64,000 nucleotides of DNA from Camillea tinctor (GCA_022578605.1 MU394064.1:620001-684000); one strand, 5' to 3'. Shown: positions 1 to 13,757, numbered from the stretch's first letter. A program made the numbers and translations. The notes: a model not told the origin generated them from the letters alone.

Positions 1-852
1 GTTTAAAGGTTACTTATATTACATAGATGAGATCCACACCCCTTTTCCTATCCACCCAGCCCCTTACAGCCCATGCCCAACCCTTAACTTTCGCCTCCTA
101 CTTAACCCACGGGCACTCCCTTCTATCTTCAAAAACAGAGAAAAGAAAAGGGCTATTTTATTTAGGGAAAGCCAAAAGAAAAAAAAAGAGAGAGCAAAGT
201 TTGATAATATCCCATATTCTATTTCTCGCCGCTTTTTAATACCTTTCTATCTGTTGCTTCCTCGTGTCATAACCCGTCATCGCCCGTCCTATAACACTCA
301 TCCATCCATTTTACCCCTCGAGGTTTAGTTTTTTTTTTCGGGGTTAAAAAGATGTCCACGCGTCTTCCACCATCGAGAAGCGAATTATTTAAATGCTCAA
401 TCGGTCGAGGCGAAGAGAGAGAAAGAGAGGGGAGCTGCATCAATACACAAACAACACCTTAATAGCACAGATCATAAAGCACACACGCGCTACAGTAGAA
501 GTGCAATTTTCTAAAGTACTTTGTCCTCATCTTCCCATCAGGGCATAAGGAGAGAGAAAAAAAATAAAAAAGCAAGAACCATAAAAATCTACAATGTTTT
601 TGCTATAGGCTTGGTTCTACCAAGGTAGGTAACTACACTAGTCCGATCAACGGGCCCGATCCAGATACCTATCGCGAAGTGTGCTTTGTAAAACCAGACC
701 AGACAGGACGAGACAGGAGCAATAGAAACTGCGTGTGTAGTACCATGGCTAAATTCGCGACTACCTAGCTAAATTGTTCGGTCGGATCGATTGGTGAACG
801 ACGCCGGCAGCCTCCTACTTTTGTTTTCAAGCGATGGGTTGCCATGTCAATA
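1..852. other. Intergenic, no gene seen
   Basis: A short open frame near the left edge (70 codons) is Lys/Arg and Pro rich, has no recognisable domain and sits in simple A-rich sequence, so I do not call it. The right part should be the 3' untranslated and terminator region of the leftward phosphatase gene. The left end might belong to a neighbour outside the window. Confidence 0.6.
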
Positions 853-2858
853 TCAAGACTTTGATGCCGGCGGTGGCTCCGAAGCCTTCGGAGATTGTGA
901 GTCCAATGACTCGAGGCTATCCGGTTTCGGGACTGCATCCGCACTAATTTCGGGTGCGTCGCTCTCCAAGGATATCGGCTCTTCCTCCACTGACCCTTCA
1001 ATAACCGTTGGTTTGAAGGTCTCGCTATCGTCAATGGGTATGGGGTCATGGCCCCGGCCGCTGTTGCTGGCTGATACACCAACAGCCGGCGCGTCGCCTT
1101 CAGCGATCTTTTGCTTCGTTGAGCTTACAATCTTTTCGGCCTCGCTAACCTTGCCGGTGCCAGGGATGTTGTCCCCCTCCACGCCGATAGGGTGATCCTT
1201 GTTGTGCTGGTAGTTCTGCAGGGCGGCCTTGTCGAACCGCACAATCATACACGACAGATTGTCCGTGCTGAAATGAGACAGGGCGTGGTTTACTAGTAGT
1301 TTAGAAGCATCCGAAGGGTTTTCTATGTTGCGGACGAGATCGACGGCTTCTTGGTCAGAGCAGACATCCCACAGCTGTAATTTGTTAGTCATATTGCACT
1401 TTTGTGTGGTTCAAATGAGATATATCGACTTACTCCGTCGCATGCAAGAATGATAAACTCATCGAGTTCGGGTTGGATAACGGTCTCGGTGGTGTACGGA
1501 TGGCCAGTAACAAGCTCCTTCATGTAAGTATCGCCCAGCGCTCGGGTAACGGCGAGGACTCCATTAACACGGTTATTTACTATTAAGCCTCCAGCGTTCG
1601 CGATTCGTTTTCCTTCGTTCTCGTCGCTTCCCTTATGGTCATAGGAGAGACGCAAAGCCTTTCCAGATCGACACAGGATGACACGAGCGTCGCCAACATT
1701 TGCTGTGTAGAGGACTCGTTGTCGCACTGCAGCACCTTTTAATCTTGCGTGAGCTGATTCAGGAATTGCAATGTTATTGCCGTCGTCTTCAGACTTACTG
1801 TCCTTAGACTTGGACGCATCAGAGGCCTTCGAAGCCGCAGCGGCTGCCGGGGCGATAGCCTGGGAGCCGGTGGCAGAATTCGAGCTAGGAACTCTGTCTT
1901 CCCAGCGTAGCACAGCAATCGCAGCGGTACAGCCGCTATTCTGAACCGGAAGCTTCTGCAACTGCGCATCAACGCTAGTGAAGGTCTGGTCCAACAGCTC
2001 GGGAATAGGGGCGTTGGGATTTCTTCGTATAATATCCTCGAGGATAAGATGCAGCTTCTTACCACACCAGTCGGCCGCAAAGCTCCCAGCGTGTCCGTCA
2101 AAAATGGCAAAGTAGCCATTATCCGTTTCTATCACGTCTTGGTCCGACGGTTCCGGCTGGGCCTCGGCGTCTTCGGTGGATTTCTGAGATGTCAAGCTCT
2201 TGTTACCTGAGTCGGAAACTAGTAGGGGTGCTGGGGTATGTAGGAAATTGTACAAAAATGCGTGGGTGTCTTCCATAGTGCGGCGGTATTTCTTATTCCT
2301 ATCTTCCCATACACCGACACGGAAGGTAGATCTGAGACCGGGTTCCGAGTCGCCGGCCGAGTTATTGTCCTTGCCTTGGGGTACTGCGAGTGATGGATCT
2401 TGCTTGCCTAGCTTCTGCAGAGGGGTCTGCGAGGTGAAATCGCTGCTCGTCCGGCCAACCTGGGCAAAGTTCAAGGTATTCTTAGCACTGGCTATTAGAC
2501 TACTCGCTTTGCTCCCAACGCCGCTGCTCCTACGCTTCTTATCCGAGTTTCCATTGTCGGCGTTTAGTCGTCCAGGTGGGCTACCATTCCCGCTGCGCTT
2601 CTCGCCACTAGTAGCCTGGTCAGTAGACTTGACCGGGGTGCTAGTGGGAACGGGTTCGGACTTGGAATCCGGAGAGGGAGACTTCTTGTCTGATTTTGCC
2701 GAGTCCGAGACGGCAGAGTCGGATTTGGAGGCGGAAGAGCTGGAAACACCGCCAAACATCCTATTCAGCAGACCTCCTTGCGAGGAGAGACTGCGCCGCT
2801 TGTTCCCTGCCAGATTTTCGAAAAAGAAGGGTATCGAAGAGAATATGGGACCCAACAA
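853..2858 (-). CDS. ptc1: Protein phosphatase 2C, Ptc1 type
   Basis: Mn/Mg-dependent Ser/Thr phosphatase of the PPM/PP2C family, the class that switches off stress MAP kinase signalling in fungi. Two exons (1434-2858 and 853-1374) are joined by a 59-nt GT-AG intron with a GACTAAC branch site, giving 648 residues. Seen motifs: MED at 195-197, FDGHAG at 253-258, SGCTAA near 308, YTANVGDAR near 385, SYDHKGSD near 405, ACDG|LWD across the splice at 472-478 and STDN at 511-514, which supply the metal-binding aspartates. Residues 1-170 are Ser/Lys-rich and disordered; a Ser/Ala/Lys insert of about 45 residues (near 325-370) interrupts the catalytic domain, and a 130-residue acidic tail follows it. 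The start is uncertain: a second ATG at 2759 (codon 34) is equally plausible. The catalytic core closely resembles yeast Ptc1 proteins; the tail is lineage-specific. Confidence 0.93.
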
Positions 2859-5800
2859 AGGAATGGATAAACAGTGATGCGCCGGACTTGTCAGATAGAC
2901 AACGGGAGCGAGAATGTCAAGATTCCTTGGGAGATGAGTGAAGAATCCGGAATATGATATAGGAAGCGGATGCGGTCTATGGGGGGGATGGGGATGGTCG
3001 ACGTCAGAACTAAAATACGCGTATAGAATGCCTAAGTAGGTAGTGAGCTACTGGTGTGCGTGGCGTTGGGTTTGTTGTTTTTTTTTTTGAATGTTTTATT
3101 TTATTGCAGAAGGGAGATTGGTGGTGGTGGTGGTAGTGGTGTAGATGCGATGCCTAAAGGAAATTAAGAATCGTTAGAAAATATCCTTGGGCGCCTTTCT
3201 TGTCTGCGAATACAAAGGTTGGCAGCAGAACGTGGGAAGACAAAGAACATGAAGGAAGCCAACATGTAGGCGTGCACATGATACAGAAAAAAAGACGGGA
3301 GTCTCCTTAGATGTCATCCCCTCTCCGTCCCATCTCCTCCTTCTCTTTTCTTCTCCTCTCCTCCCCTCTCCAACATAAATAAAAAGAAACAATAATATTA
3401 ATAATAACAGCAAAGGGAGAAAAAAAAATAAACAAGGGGGCAACAGGCAATCATCGTTATCATCTTCATCATCCCCATCAGGCTTTGTGAATGGGCGCAT
3501 ATAATGAATAGGGTATCGATGGTGCTGGGGTTAGTATAACTCCCCCATGGGGTCATACAACGAATCCGCTGTTCCCTTTTCCATGCCATGCAGTGATGGT
3601 TTTGGTTAGTGAAATAAGTAAGTTGACGTACTGGTTTTTTTTTGTTTTGTTTTTGGTCTCTTCCTTCTCTCACGTTCCGCTTCCCTTATATTCTTTTTCT
3701 TTTCTCTTTTACTCTTTTCCCCTCCCTGCCACAGTAATGGGACGAGAGGTCAAACAATGTGTAATTCCAATAGGTATGTTGATGGAATCACCTAAGTGAT
3801 GGGGTTGATGATGTAGGGAGTGAAAGGGAGAGCACGGGGTCGGCGTGATGGAGGTTATGGTGGTCAAAGTTTGGAAGTGATAAATCGTGGGGTGGTGTGG
3901 ATTGAGATTGGTATTGGTATTGGAATAGGAATAGGGTAGACCTCCTGTGATGCAACGGGATGATGTGCTGGGGTTTAGGAGTTAGTTTGGGACGAGAAGG
4001 TGATGGAGGGGAAGAGAGAAAGAAGGGTGGAAGTGTTGGAGCTTTAACATGGCCCGTGCATTTACTATTAATTAGAGGTAAGGTATGTACATAGGTATGT
4101 ACATAGGTACTTGATCTATGAAACATGAGAATGTTAAAGGCAACTACGAGTATCTGTACTTCACATCTGGCAGGATCAGCCATGCACAGAAAGTACACTC
4201 CAATAACAACTGACGCGGAGAACTACTTCGATCTAAATTACGTAGTGTGTACTCCCATGTAGAAGGTGCTTCGGGTTCGGTGGTCGATACCCGGCCCCAC
4301 TAGGTAGTTAAGTTGTGGTGGGGGAAAGCCCTGAGGGGTGTGGCCTTTCCTCCTCCAACTTAGCATTTAAATAGTACACAGCACGATGTACATTACACCC
4401 AGTAAATGTCAGAATTAGGGAGAAGGTAGCTGTTTGACAGGTGGTTAGGTTACTTATTACCTATGTATGCATATAGTGTACCTAATTACCTGGTACCTAC
4501 TGATTCTGTAACTTTTCTGGTCTCTATATAATTAATTATCCATCTTGATATCTGTTTATAATTTGCCAGTTTGCCTCCTGTATATGCATATCTACCTAAA
4601 TCTGTTTAATTTTCGATTCACCTGTGTTCCCCGCCTTCCTCCTCTTAAATTCGTATGTACAACGTATATAGCAAGCAAGTAGGGGACCTAGGCACCTACT
4701 AATGCTTTAGACCGATTGTGACGTAAACACTGAAGCTTTAGGTGTGGAAGGTAAAACCTACCTACGTAATGGAAAGAACCTTCCTTTATCTTCGACTCTA
4801 GTTGGGGACTCATCTTCTAGGGCTGAAAGCATTAAGTTACATAGGTAGGTGCCAACCTACAGGGATGGGGGGCTTTGTGCAAGCAGCCACTCATAACGTT
4901 TAGGTACTTGGCAAGTGTTACTTTTTACCAACAACACCTGACCCCGCTTTCCAACCCATTGTTACGGGACTAACTCTCGACCTAGACGGAAACAACAAAG
5001 ATGAGGGGTTCTTGTGACTTAATTTTGTCGTCATCTTGTAAATTACCTACCTGTACCTGATGCAAGTGATTATATCAAGGATTATATTAATGGGACATAT
5101 TTTATTATTCTTGACATTAAATCTTTCTATATGTTGCTTCAACTACAAGGGGCAACCTGACGTGCATACGATAAGATGGCCGCGGGGTTGGTTCAACCTT
5201 CATGTTAGTATGCATTGTACCTAAGTATTTAGGCAGTGAATAGCTTTGGTTCTCCAAGTCGGGGGTGCACCGTGGCGCGTATTTATAGGTGTTGGCTTAC
5301 ACACGTGGACTATGCTTAGGTATGCTCATATGTATATATTTCAACCTGATCTATATACTATGTAGGTATATATGATGTGGTTCATCCTATGTAACATGCT
5401 TAATTAATTTGTGAATATGCACTCCAATCTCCAACAAACAGAGCACTTATAACTCGTACACAGTCCCTATCTATGATCATACATACATATATATTTGCCA
5501 CATATTTAGTTTGAACACGATGTATGTGGGTAGTATAACAACATGATATATAGTCTATCGATGTGAAACTCCAATATTGAGTACGTGCTAGGTATAAAGC
5601 TGCTGTTTGCGGAGATAAGCCCCCCCCCTTTTCCTTCTCCCCTTTCCTTCTCCCCTTTCTCCTCCCCTTGAAGTCCCCTACGCGGGGCAACCCTTACGTA
5701 ACTTCACTCACCTGGTCGTTTTTTAGTATTATGTCAACCATGCTTCGCTTAGATGCAACATCTCGTTAAGAAGTTACTGAAGGCATAAAAGAATAGAGAA

Positions 5801-6275
5801 TAGGGGCTTCATAAAAATGGATATGATACGTGAGGTCCCGCTCTATAGGTATTTCTAGGCGAGGCCCCTACTCAATCTCCTGAATGCAGAATAAAGCCAA
5901 TACATAACGTTCATGCCTTTTAACCTACCTACTACGTATTACTACTAGGTAGGTAAGTACTAAGCAGTGGGTACATATAAGTATAGTTGATACGCAAGGA
6001 GCTTTGAGAACCATGTGAATTTCGGGGGAGGTTAATGCTGTAGGTAGGTATGTATGTATCCATGTAAAAAAAAAATTGCTTCCTTCACGATACAGGGGGC
6101 ATCGTGGGTTGTGGACCTAGAAAAGACCCCAGGACTCCGGTTTGTCGACACTCCCAAGCTACAAGAAAAAAACAACAGAAAGAAATCCATCTCTATCAGT
6201 CCTGTTTGGAAAAGAAAAGAAGCAGAGAGCCAAAAATCCTATCTCTGAGTAGCTTCCCCTAATCATAGGGCTATA
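2859..6275. other. Long intergenic region, promoter of ptc1
   Basis: A 3.4-kb stretch without a convincing gene. The part next to the phosphatase (2880-3800) has CT- and A-rich runs typical of a fungal promoter and leader. The rest is AT-rich with many short TAGGTA/TACCTA words. Open frames of 64-136 codons here are low complexity (Pro/Ser/Thr, Leu/Phe) and are not supported. Confidence 0.6.
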
Positions 6276-7172
6276 TCACTTCCTAAGGCTGTCGAGACGA
6301 GCTTGGAGATCGTCATCACCAGGATCACCTCCGCCACTGCCACCACCAATGGCCTGGGCAACTCTATTCTCGGGCACCTTATCGGTTTGAAGTCCTGTTG
6401 GTGTCTCCCCGAACTGCAGAGATGTTAGAGTTTTCTGACATAGATTGGTGCTGTTCCTTGATGGGCTACTTACGGCCTGGTTGAGGTCTACGCCAATCTC
6501 CTCTAAGACCTGTTCCACAACCTCGTCGCCTTCTTCCTCCAGGCCGACGTCCATTGCGTCGTCGATGGCATCGTCCATCATCTCTTGCCTCTGCTCCATC
6601 ATGTCGTTCTCGCGCTCGAACTCCATGGCGATGCGTTGTAGGGCGGGGAGGTTCATCGACCGGTTCATGCTGCCCAGGGCCATGGTGGCTCCCTTCATGG
6701 CCGTCATCATCTGCTCGTTCGTCCGGTGCGTCTACGAGGGAGGACCCGTGGTTAGCGCTATGGGCTCAAAGTCTGGGTAGGCTAGGTTAGGTTAGGTTAG
6801 GTGTGTTGGTAGACCTACTTGAAGCCGTAAGGATATCTTTTGTAGTTGACTCTTCATTCCGTAGAACTTCTCGATGTACCTGGATGTCCCCGGTATCAGT
6901 ACTCTCTGGACTTGAATGCGGGTTGCTGTGGTTTGTGGCTGTTACCTTCGTGTGCGCACTAGGTCCTTTGCCTGGATCTTGGCCGCTCCCATCTGACCCT
7001 TCTGTGCACTCTGCTTGATCTGACCGACTAGAGTCTTTTCCTGCTTCTCTAGCTTAACCCGCACCTGGTCGAGTTCTCGGATGGCCTTGTCGAGTAGACG
7101 CTGGTTCTTGCGCAGACGCTCAGCTGGCGTCATGCGCTTGCCGAAGGCCCATTCTAGAATCTGTCCATCCAC
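6276..7172 (-). CDS. vps2: ESCRT-III subunit Vps2/Did4 (CHMP2)
   Basis: Core ESCRT-III protein that polymerises on endosomes with Vps24 and Snf7 and recruits the Vps4 ATPase for multivesicular-body sorting. Four exons (6946-7172, 6819-6879, 6474-6731, 6276-6413), with introns of 66, 87 and 60 nt, give 227 residues, the usual size. The basic amino-terminal helix (MDGQILEWAFGKRMTPAERL) and the following basic coiled coil are the membrane-binding and polymerising part. The second exon of only 61 nt supplies RYIEKFYGMKSQLQ. The acidic MMDDAIDDAMD segment lies near residues 146-156. The carboxyl end DLQARLDSLRK fits the MIM1 consensus for binding the Vps4 MIT domain. The phases of all four exons agree. 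It is divergent from fzo1 with a 1.3-kb shared upstream region. Confidence 0.95.
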
Positions 7173-8462
7173 CTCGGATTAACCCATTGAACCTTGCCTC
7201 CGCCGCTGTAGGGAGACCTCGGTGCTTACATTCATGTTTTTTTTTTCTTTTTCTTTTTCTGTTTCTGTATTTATGCAACTTATAACTTAGGGGTAAGCTC
7301 GAGAAGAAGGTCGATGGTTTGATAGGAATTTGCTGTGTAGGTTTTTTGGGCGAGTCTTGTCTTTATCGCTGTCGTGGTCGTTATTGTTGTTGTTCGGAGT
7401 AGGTGGTAATAGTGGTGATAAGCATCCAGGAAGAAGCCAAAGTGGCTACCTGGTAGGCAGATGAACTACACCAGATTAGGCGGCTGTTAATGACTGTTTA
7501 CTTGTTGATTGTATTGTCTTGTAATAAATGCGGGAACAGCTGCATCGATTCTTATTCGAGGGAGGACTATTATTTTTCTTTTCTTTTTTTGCAAGTATCG
7601 CGCGATAAGTCTTCGTCGTGGTTTGTCGTTGCGGTAATGGTAGTGTAGTGGTTGTGGTAGTGGTGGTGCTTGTGATCGTCAATTCTGGCCTATCCGAAGT
7701 TAGTGGTAGATGTTTTTCCAGGCTTGGCTTAGGTGCATGGATCTTTGCGTATGGGCTTCTTGCATACGAAACGCTTTACCTTAGGTAATGTAATGTATTG
7801 TATTGCAGTACCTTGAATATGTAGGTACCTAACCGACCCTTTAGGCGTTATCCACTTGCTGCTTTATGGATTGTTAGGTACTGAGTTTTACCACTTTATC
7901 AACCAATCGTAGCTGGTAAGAACCTGGTCAGTGGAGAGATATAAGGCATGACATCAACGTTAGTGGCCGGTCCTCCATCGGGTCATCGGTTGCTTTCTCG
8001 ACCAGCAGTTTAACCTCTTACCTCTTTTCTACCCTAAAAAAATAAGTGGGGTACTTTTTTTTTCTCTCTTATCCCTCATGTCCCTCATGCATCTAACGGT
8101 TTTCTGACCAATGAGAACAAGCCCCTCCAATCGAGCCACCCTAAATTTCGCCTCCTCCCGAAATTCAATGCGAGAGTATCCGATTTTCTCTCTTCAAGCT
8201 ACAAGGGAAAAGAGAAGAATAAAATAAAATAAAAAATAAAAAATAAATAAAATAAAAAAATATTCCCTGCTTCTCATCATCTATCTCCCCTCTCTCATCA
8301 GCCCCCATCATCCCACTATCTTTTAGTTCGACGATCTTCTATACACTACAAGTTCTTCACCTAAACTAAATCATCTTTTTCTCTTTCTCTCTTTCTCGTC
8401 ATCTTTATCCTCTTTTTTTTTCTTCCTCTCTTCCATGGATCCCGTGCCCTAAACCGATCGTC
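7173..8462. promoter_or_regulatory. Divergent promoter region vps2/fzo1
   Basis: Shared upstream DNA of two leftward/rightward genes. CCAAT boxes occur at 7903-7907, 8108-8112 and 8127-8131 on the plus strand. An A-rich tract (8218-8262) and a CT-rich tract (8280-8430) precede fzo1, as is common around fungal transcription starts. A 68-codon Thr-rich open frame here is simple sequence and not called. Site function is inference. Confidence 0.5.
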
Positions 8463-11286
8463 ATGAGCCAGCAATATTACACCGCCAAGGGCAAGTCGCC
8501 CAATGGACGAAATGACGAAGACAGGACCACCTCTCCACCCTCCCCGTCCACATCCGGAAGACCGGCTTATATGACAGTTGGCAGTGGTTCGACCTCGCAG
8601 CACGCCACTCGTCTGCAGTCTCTTATTGACAGCGACTCTGGCTACGGTGGGAGCATCGCCGGAGACGACGTTGGTTCCTCTAAATATCCCCTGGGCTCTC
8701 CTAGGACCGACCCCTCCCTTGCTAGAGATATGTCGATGCATCGACAGACCGGTAGTCCCGAGACCGACCAGAGAAACCAAGCTGCTGCTGTTTCTCAGTT
8801 GTGGTATAACCAGCAGCGCGTGTCCCTCGGCCGGTCCATCACCAAGGTTATCGAGCTTCTCGAGGGGCTTCAGGAGACCAACACCACCTGGCCTGCCCAT
8901 TATCCCGCCCTCCATCGTCCCGGTGCCTTCTCTCCCGACCGACCCTCGTCCTCCTCCCGCCATGGCCTGCAGCATGTCTCGTCCATGTCCAGCGACATGT
9001 CGTCTCTGCACGATGGCCCCAAGTCTCTCCGACGATCCATGACCTCCTCCGACGACTATGGGTCCGCTGAGTCCAGCAAGGATGCCGAGAACAAAGCCTC
9101 TGCCGATGCTCCTAGGCTGATCACCCCGCAGATAGCCCAGGAGTTCTCCATTCTGAAGCTCGATCTTAAATTGGGATCTCTGCATCAGGCCGAGCTGGTC
9201 CACTCTCTCGAAAAGGGTTCTGTCGCTGCCCTGCTCGATGGCAAGATCAACACGAGCATCAAGCACCTCCTGTCCCTCCGAGAACGCATCGATGACACTG
9301 CTAGCAAGGTTCTAATCACTGGAGACCTGAACGCCGGAAAGTCTACCTTCTGTAATGCCCTCCTGCGCCGCAAGGTTCTGCCCGAAGACCAGCAGCCGTG
9401 CACCAGTATATTCTGCGAGGTTTTGGACGCAAGGGAAAATGCCGGCATCGAGGAAGTCCACGCCGTTCACCGGAATGCCATATACAGTCGACACGACGAG
9501 AGTACTTATGACGTCTTCCCCTTGAAAGACCTGGAGCAGATTGTTATCGACAACTACACCTACATGCAGTGCAAAGTCTACGTAAAGGATGTGCGGACTA
9601 TCGACGAGTCCCTGCTGAACAATGGCGTCGTCGATATTGCCTTGATCGATGCCCCCGGTCTCAACTCCGACACCACCAAGACGACCGCCATCTTTGCCCG
9701 GCAGGAGGAGATCGACGTAGTAGTCTTCGTCGTATCCGCTGCGAACCATTTCACCCAGTCGGCGAAGGAGTTTATATGGGCTGCCGCCGCCGAAAAGGCG
9801 TACATCTTCATGGTTGTCAACGGCTACGATATGATCCGAGACAAGGAACGATGCCAAAAGATGATCCTGGACCAGGTTTATGGTCTGAGCCCTCGCACAT
9901 TCAAGGAATCGAGTGAACTTGTGCACTTTGTTTCCAGCAATGCCATACCGGCTGCGCCATCGCCACCCGGCGGCCCAGATGGCGGTGGTAGCGGCAGCTC
10001 TAGCGGTGGCGGAGGTGATCCCGGCGACGACCCGAAAGGCAAGGGTAAAGAAAAGGAGAAGATTGAAGATTTCGAAAGGCTGGAGCAATCTCTGCGGCGA
10101 TTTGTCCTGGAGAAGCGAGCTCGATCTAAGCTAGCACCTGCGAAGACCTACCTTCTCAACATCCTCAACGACCTTAACATTCTGGCTAGTGTCAACGCTG
10201 AAGTGGCCCAGTCAGAATTCGACCGGGTTTCGAGGGATCTAGAAGTTATCGAACCCCAGCTTGAAGCATCCACCAAGGCCAAGGCCGAGATTGGGGATGA
10301 GATCGACCAGACTATCGAGGACACGTGCAAGGAAATCTACGACTATACGCGCAACACACTCAATAATGCTATTACCCATGCTGGCGACAGTAACCTCGGT
10401 GTGCCGTACCCAGGGTTCCTCAGTGCATTCCAGTATGCCGAGGACCTCAAGGAGGCCATGCTGTTCGAGATCTCCTCATCGGTCACTGCTTGCGAGGAGC
10501 ATGCGCGAACACAGACGGTCAACGGCGTCAATGCGATTAAGCAACTCGGAATACTACATCTCGGCAACGAGTACGAAGACCTCAACTTCCGTTCCGATGT
10601 CATGTTCCGCCGGCGTCGTGACTTGCTCGCCAAGCAATTCGAAATCCCGGTTGAACTTATGGACTTCGTCGACTGGTCAACCCTCATGCAGCGCCAAGAA
10701 AAGGTTGCTGGTACTGGAATGGCTCTTACCGTGGCTACGGCTGTTGGCGGACGTCTGATCGGTGGTATGGGCTGGATGGATCATGCTCTGAATGCAGCGA
10801 AGATTGTTGGAAACGACAACTTACGGAAGCTGATCATTCCCGGTCTCGTTCTAGCTGGTAAGTTTATTATAATGGCAGATGAGTCTATATTGGCATACGT
10901 ATGACTAACTATCTATTCTAGCTGTTTCCGCTGCGGCCTACGTACTGCGGCAGATTCCCCAATCGCTTCCCCATCGACTTTCTGAAAAGCTTTCTGCACA
11001 GCTGGCGGCCATCGACTATGTCCACTCGAACAGCACCCGTATTTCGGCCTCCGTTCGCAAGGTTCTCAAATTCCCTGCTGACAACCTCCGGGTTGGCTTG
11101 ACTCGGTCAGTAGAACAGTTGGGAACACGACGGGATGAGACTCTGAAGGTTCGGGGCGAGAGCGAGGTGGCGCTCAAGTACTTCGGTAACCTCGTTCGCA
11201 ACACCGCCCACCAGCGTAGCCTAGTGGACGAGGTCGACCTCGAGGCGCATCCTCAAGCACACGGAGGAGCCCTCAGCGTTGCTTAG
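8463..11286 (+). CDS. fzo1: Mitofusin, dynamin-like GTPase Fzo1
   Basis: Large GTPase of the outer mitochondrial membrane that tethers and fuses mitochondria. Two exons (8463-10857 and 10922-11286) flank a 64-nt intron with a GACTAAC branch site; the product is 919 residues, slightly longer than the yeast protein. An amino-terminal Ser/Pro-rich region (1-220) precedes the GTPase domain: P-loop GDLNAGKST at 287-295, switch threonine in PCTSIF near 312-317, DAPG at 396-399 and NGYD at 453-456 for the NKxD element. A Gly/Ser/Lys/Asp-rich insert occupies 496-535. Heptad-repeat regions follow, and a double membrane-spanning segment near 740-815 (GMALTVATAVGG, then IPGLVLAAVSAAAYVL, which the intron splits) anchors it. 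The tail after it is the second coiled-coil region facing the cytosol. The ATG lies directly after a CT-rich leader. Confidence 0.95.
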
Positions 11287-13604
11287 AGACCATAACGTAT
11301 TCCTTTTGTGCTTGGGCATCGGACGGCGTTTAGGGGCAAAAAGGCAGCACGCACGTCATGTCGACTTTTAACATACCATTATGTTTTTTTATTTGGTTTA
11401 TTCGTGACGCCTTCTATCGAATTCTTCTAGCACGCGCAATCCGATGGATGATGGGACGGAACGAGTGGAAGAACTACAAGAAAGAAATTTCAAGAATAGC
11501 AAAAAGAAAAGGAGATGGATAAAGGCTTGTGTTTTTTTATGAAGAGAAGAGAAAAGAAAAAAAGGGGGGGCCCTGTCGTCGCAGTGCGGTGGCGGTTCTA
11601 GGTTTTTTTTTTATGTCCTTTTTTAATTGTACGCATTATATCACAAGAAAGCCAGAAAAAATTCACCACGCTCTCTTCTTTTTTTATTCGTCGATCAATC
11701 GAACCCGCAGAAGATTCTCCCCTCTCTGTCAACCTACATTCTGAATGCTATACCATACCAATACTATACCAATTATGATTATATTTCTTTGAAACTTGCT
11801 TGAGATTTTTTGATGTGAGATGAAATCATGTTGATAAATCATTTTTTTTTACGTTTTTAAACAAAAAAACCATGGGAGATTGTTTAACCTAGATGGGGAT
11901 TATGCACACATACATATATGTTCAAATAGGTTACCTCAGTACACGAGAGATATTACTCTCACCGGAAGTGGGATAAGGGGTGCTCTCGCTATCTGTTCTT
12001 GCTATGGAGAAGAGGGTTTGCTAGATACGATGATGTTTCCTTTTTATACGTTTTATTCTTCAACCCTTAATCCCTCTTCTTCTCTATTCAGTTCTTCTCC
12101 ATCCCTTTTTCCTGGGGACCACTAATCTACCTATAGAAACATGGAATATGGGATACTACGCATATAGTAGTACTGTGTATATACTACTTTAAGTACCTAG
12201 GTAATATATGTGTAATTTACACATTACTCATCGTGTTATTGATTACATACCTGATACCTACCTAGTAGGTTGCTTTCCGTCCCGTGGGTAAGGAATCCAG
12301 ATAAGCGACTTCTTCCAAGCCCAAGGGGGGAACGTAGGCTCTTACCCGGAATGGGCCCGGGTGGTTGGGTGAGATCCATTATATTAAGTACCTAGATAGC
12401 GAGCTTCTGTGCAACGCCCTCCCCAAACCCCGGGGCAAGAGCCGGGAGGTTACTGTGCCACCTGGGGGTTGCCTAATCGAGTGTCTGCGGTGCGCTTTCA
12501 TTGGACGGGGACCTGATGTCGTGCTACGGGAAGGAGGCGAAGGTGGAAGGAGGGAGGTGAGATTAGGGTTGGGGTGGAATGAGATGGGGTGGGATGCTGG
12601 GATGTGATATATGATATAGAGGGATTAATTAGGTAGCCTTGGTTGCTTCCCTGGCAGGGTAAATGAAGTGGGTAGGTTACAAACATGCAGTATACGTAGA
12701 ACTTCTCGGAATATGATATAGTGCATGTTGTAGGAACTTACCAAGTAACTATATTAGTTTCGTTAGAATCGATAATACACTTTTATAGAGGTGGCCACCT
12801 GTATGTTCCCGGGTAGGCAAGATACTCTGGTTAAGCAATATACCGCTTACTACCCGAGGAACATGTAAGGGGGGCGTGTATAGTGGAGGGGAACCCGATC
12901 CTGCGATCTCGGTATATACTCGAAACACCAACATATCCAGAACACACAACCTTATTTTCGCATCCCTTGCGGGTTCCTAGTAGCACTACCCGACTTAACC
13001 ACTTGCTTGCATACATATTATAAGGCTGCTTTGGAATATAAGGTAGATTTTTGATCAATTACTATTGCACGCGGGAAGCTATATAAGCAAGGTACCTAGG
13101 GATATGTTCATGTAGGCTTTGGAATGGGTGTAAACCAGCTACTTGAGATATGAGATTAATAGTCACCATCACCTTGCTACCTGATATAGAATGTGCGGGT
13201 GATGATACCTAGGTATTGGGATTTGAAATTGGATGAACAAATCCTGTTGGCCTCGCAATAATTCCGTTTCCCTTTCCTCGTGGTAAATTAGACTGTCTGT
13301 ACGTAGTAGATGCCTACTCGCAAGACAACTATTTAACAAGCACATATGCCTCTTTTCTTTCCTCCATTTTTGGTATAGCAAGCTAGGCCTTTTTATACAC
13401 CAAGGGGGCCTCGACAACCGGAAAGAAGCACGTAATTCATCGTCACGGACAGCCGATCTGTTCACTAAGCCTTGGGACCTAATCTTGCAACTACGAATAC
13501 TAGTAGTCCTACCATCAGCACCATATTGTCTGCTAAGTCAGCCACCTGCGCGATCAGGCAGAGGGATCAATACTGTGTAGCTGCTACAACAGGGAAATTA
13601 AACC

Positions 13605-13757
13605 ATGTACTACACCCTCGCCGCCATTCTCCACCTCCTCCTCAGCGTCACCGAGGTCAGGGACCAGGACGTACCCCCGATCCTACACCAGTTCTACGAC
13701 GATGTGCTCCCCCAAGCCGTTTTGGCCGACTCTCAGCGCCAGAATAGGCTTTCCTAG
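13605..13757 (+). CDS. Possible 50-residue ORF or gene remnant
   Basis: A short ATG-to-TAG frame with strongly C-ending codons, unlike the AT-rich surroundings and more like real fungal coding sequence. It starts MYYTLAAILHLLLSVTEV, which could be a hydrophobic leader, then a mixed polar segment ending QRQNRLS. I recognise no family. No convincing splice donor leads out of it, so it may be a degraded exon or chance. It could also continue through an unrecognised intron. Confidence 0.2.
   Translation: MYYTLAAILHLLLSVTEVRDQDVPPILHQFYDDVLPQAVLADSQRQNRLS

Noticed and set aside
8361..9266. 301-codon frame on the minus strand
   Set aside because: Antisense shadow of the GC-rich fzo1 amino-terminal coding region; Gly/Arg rich with no domain.
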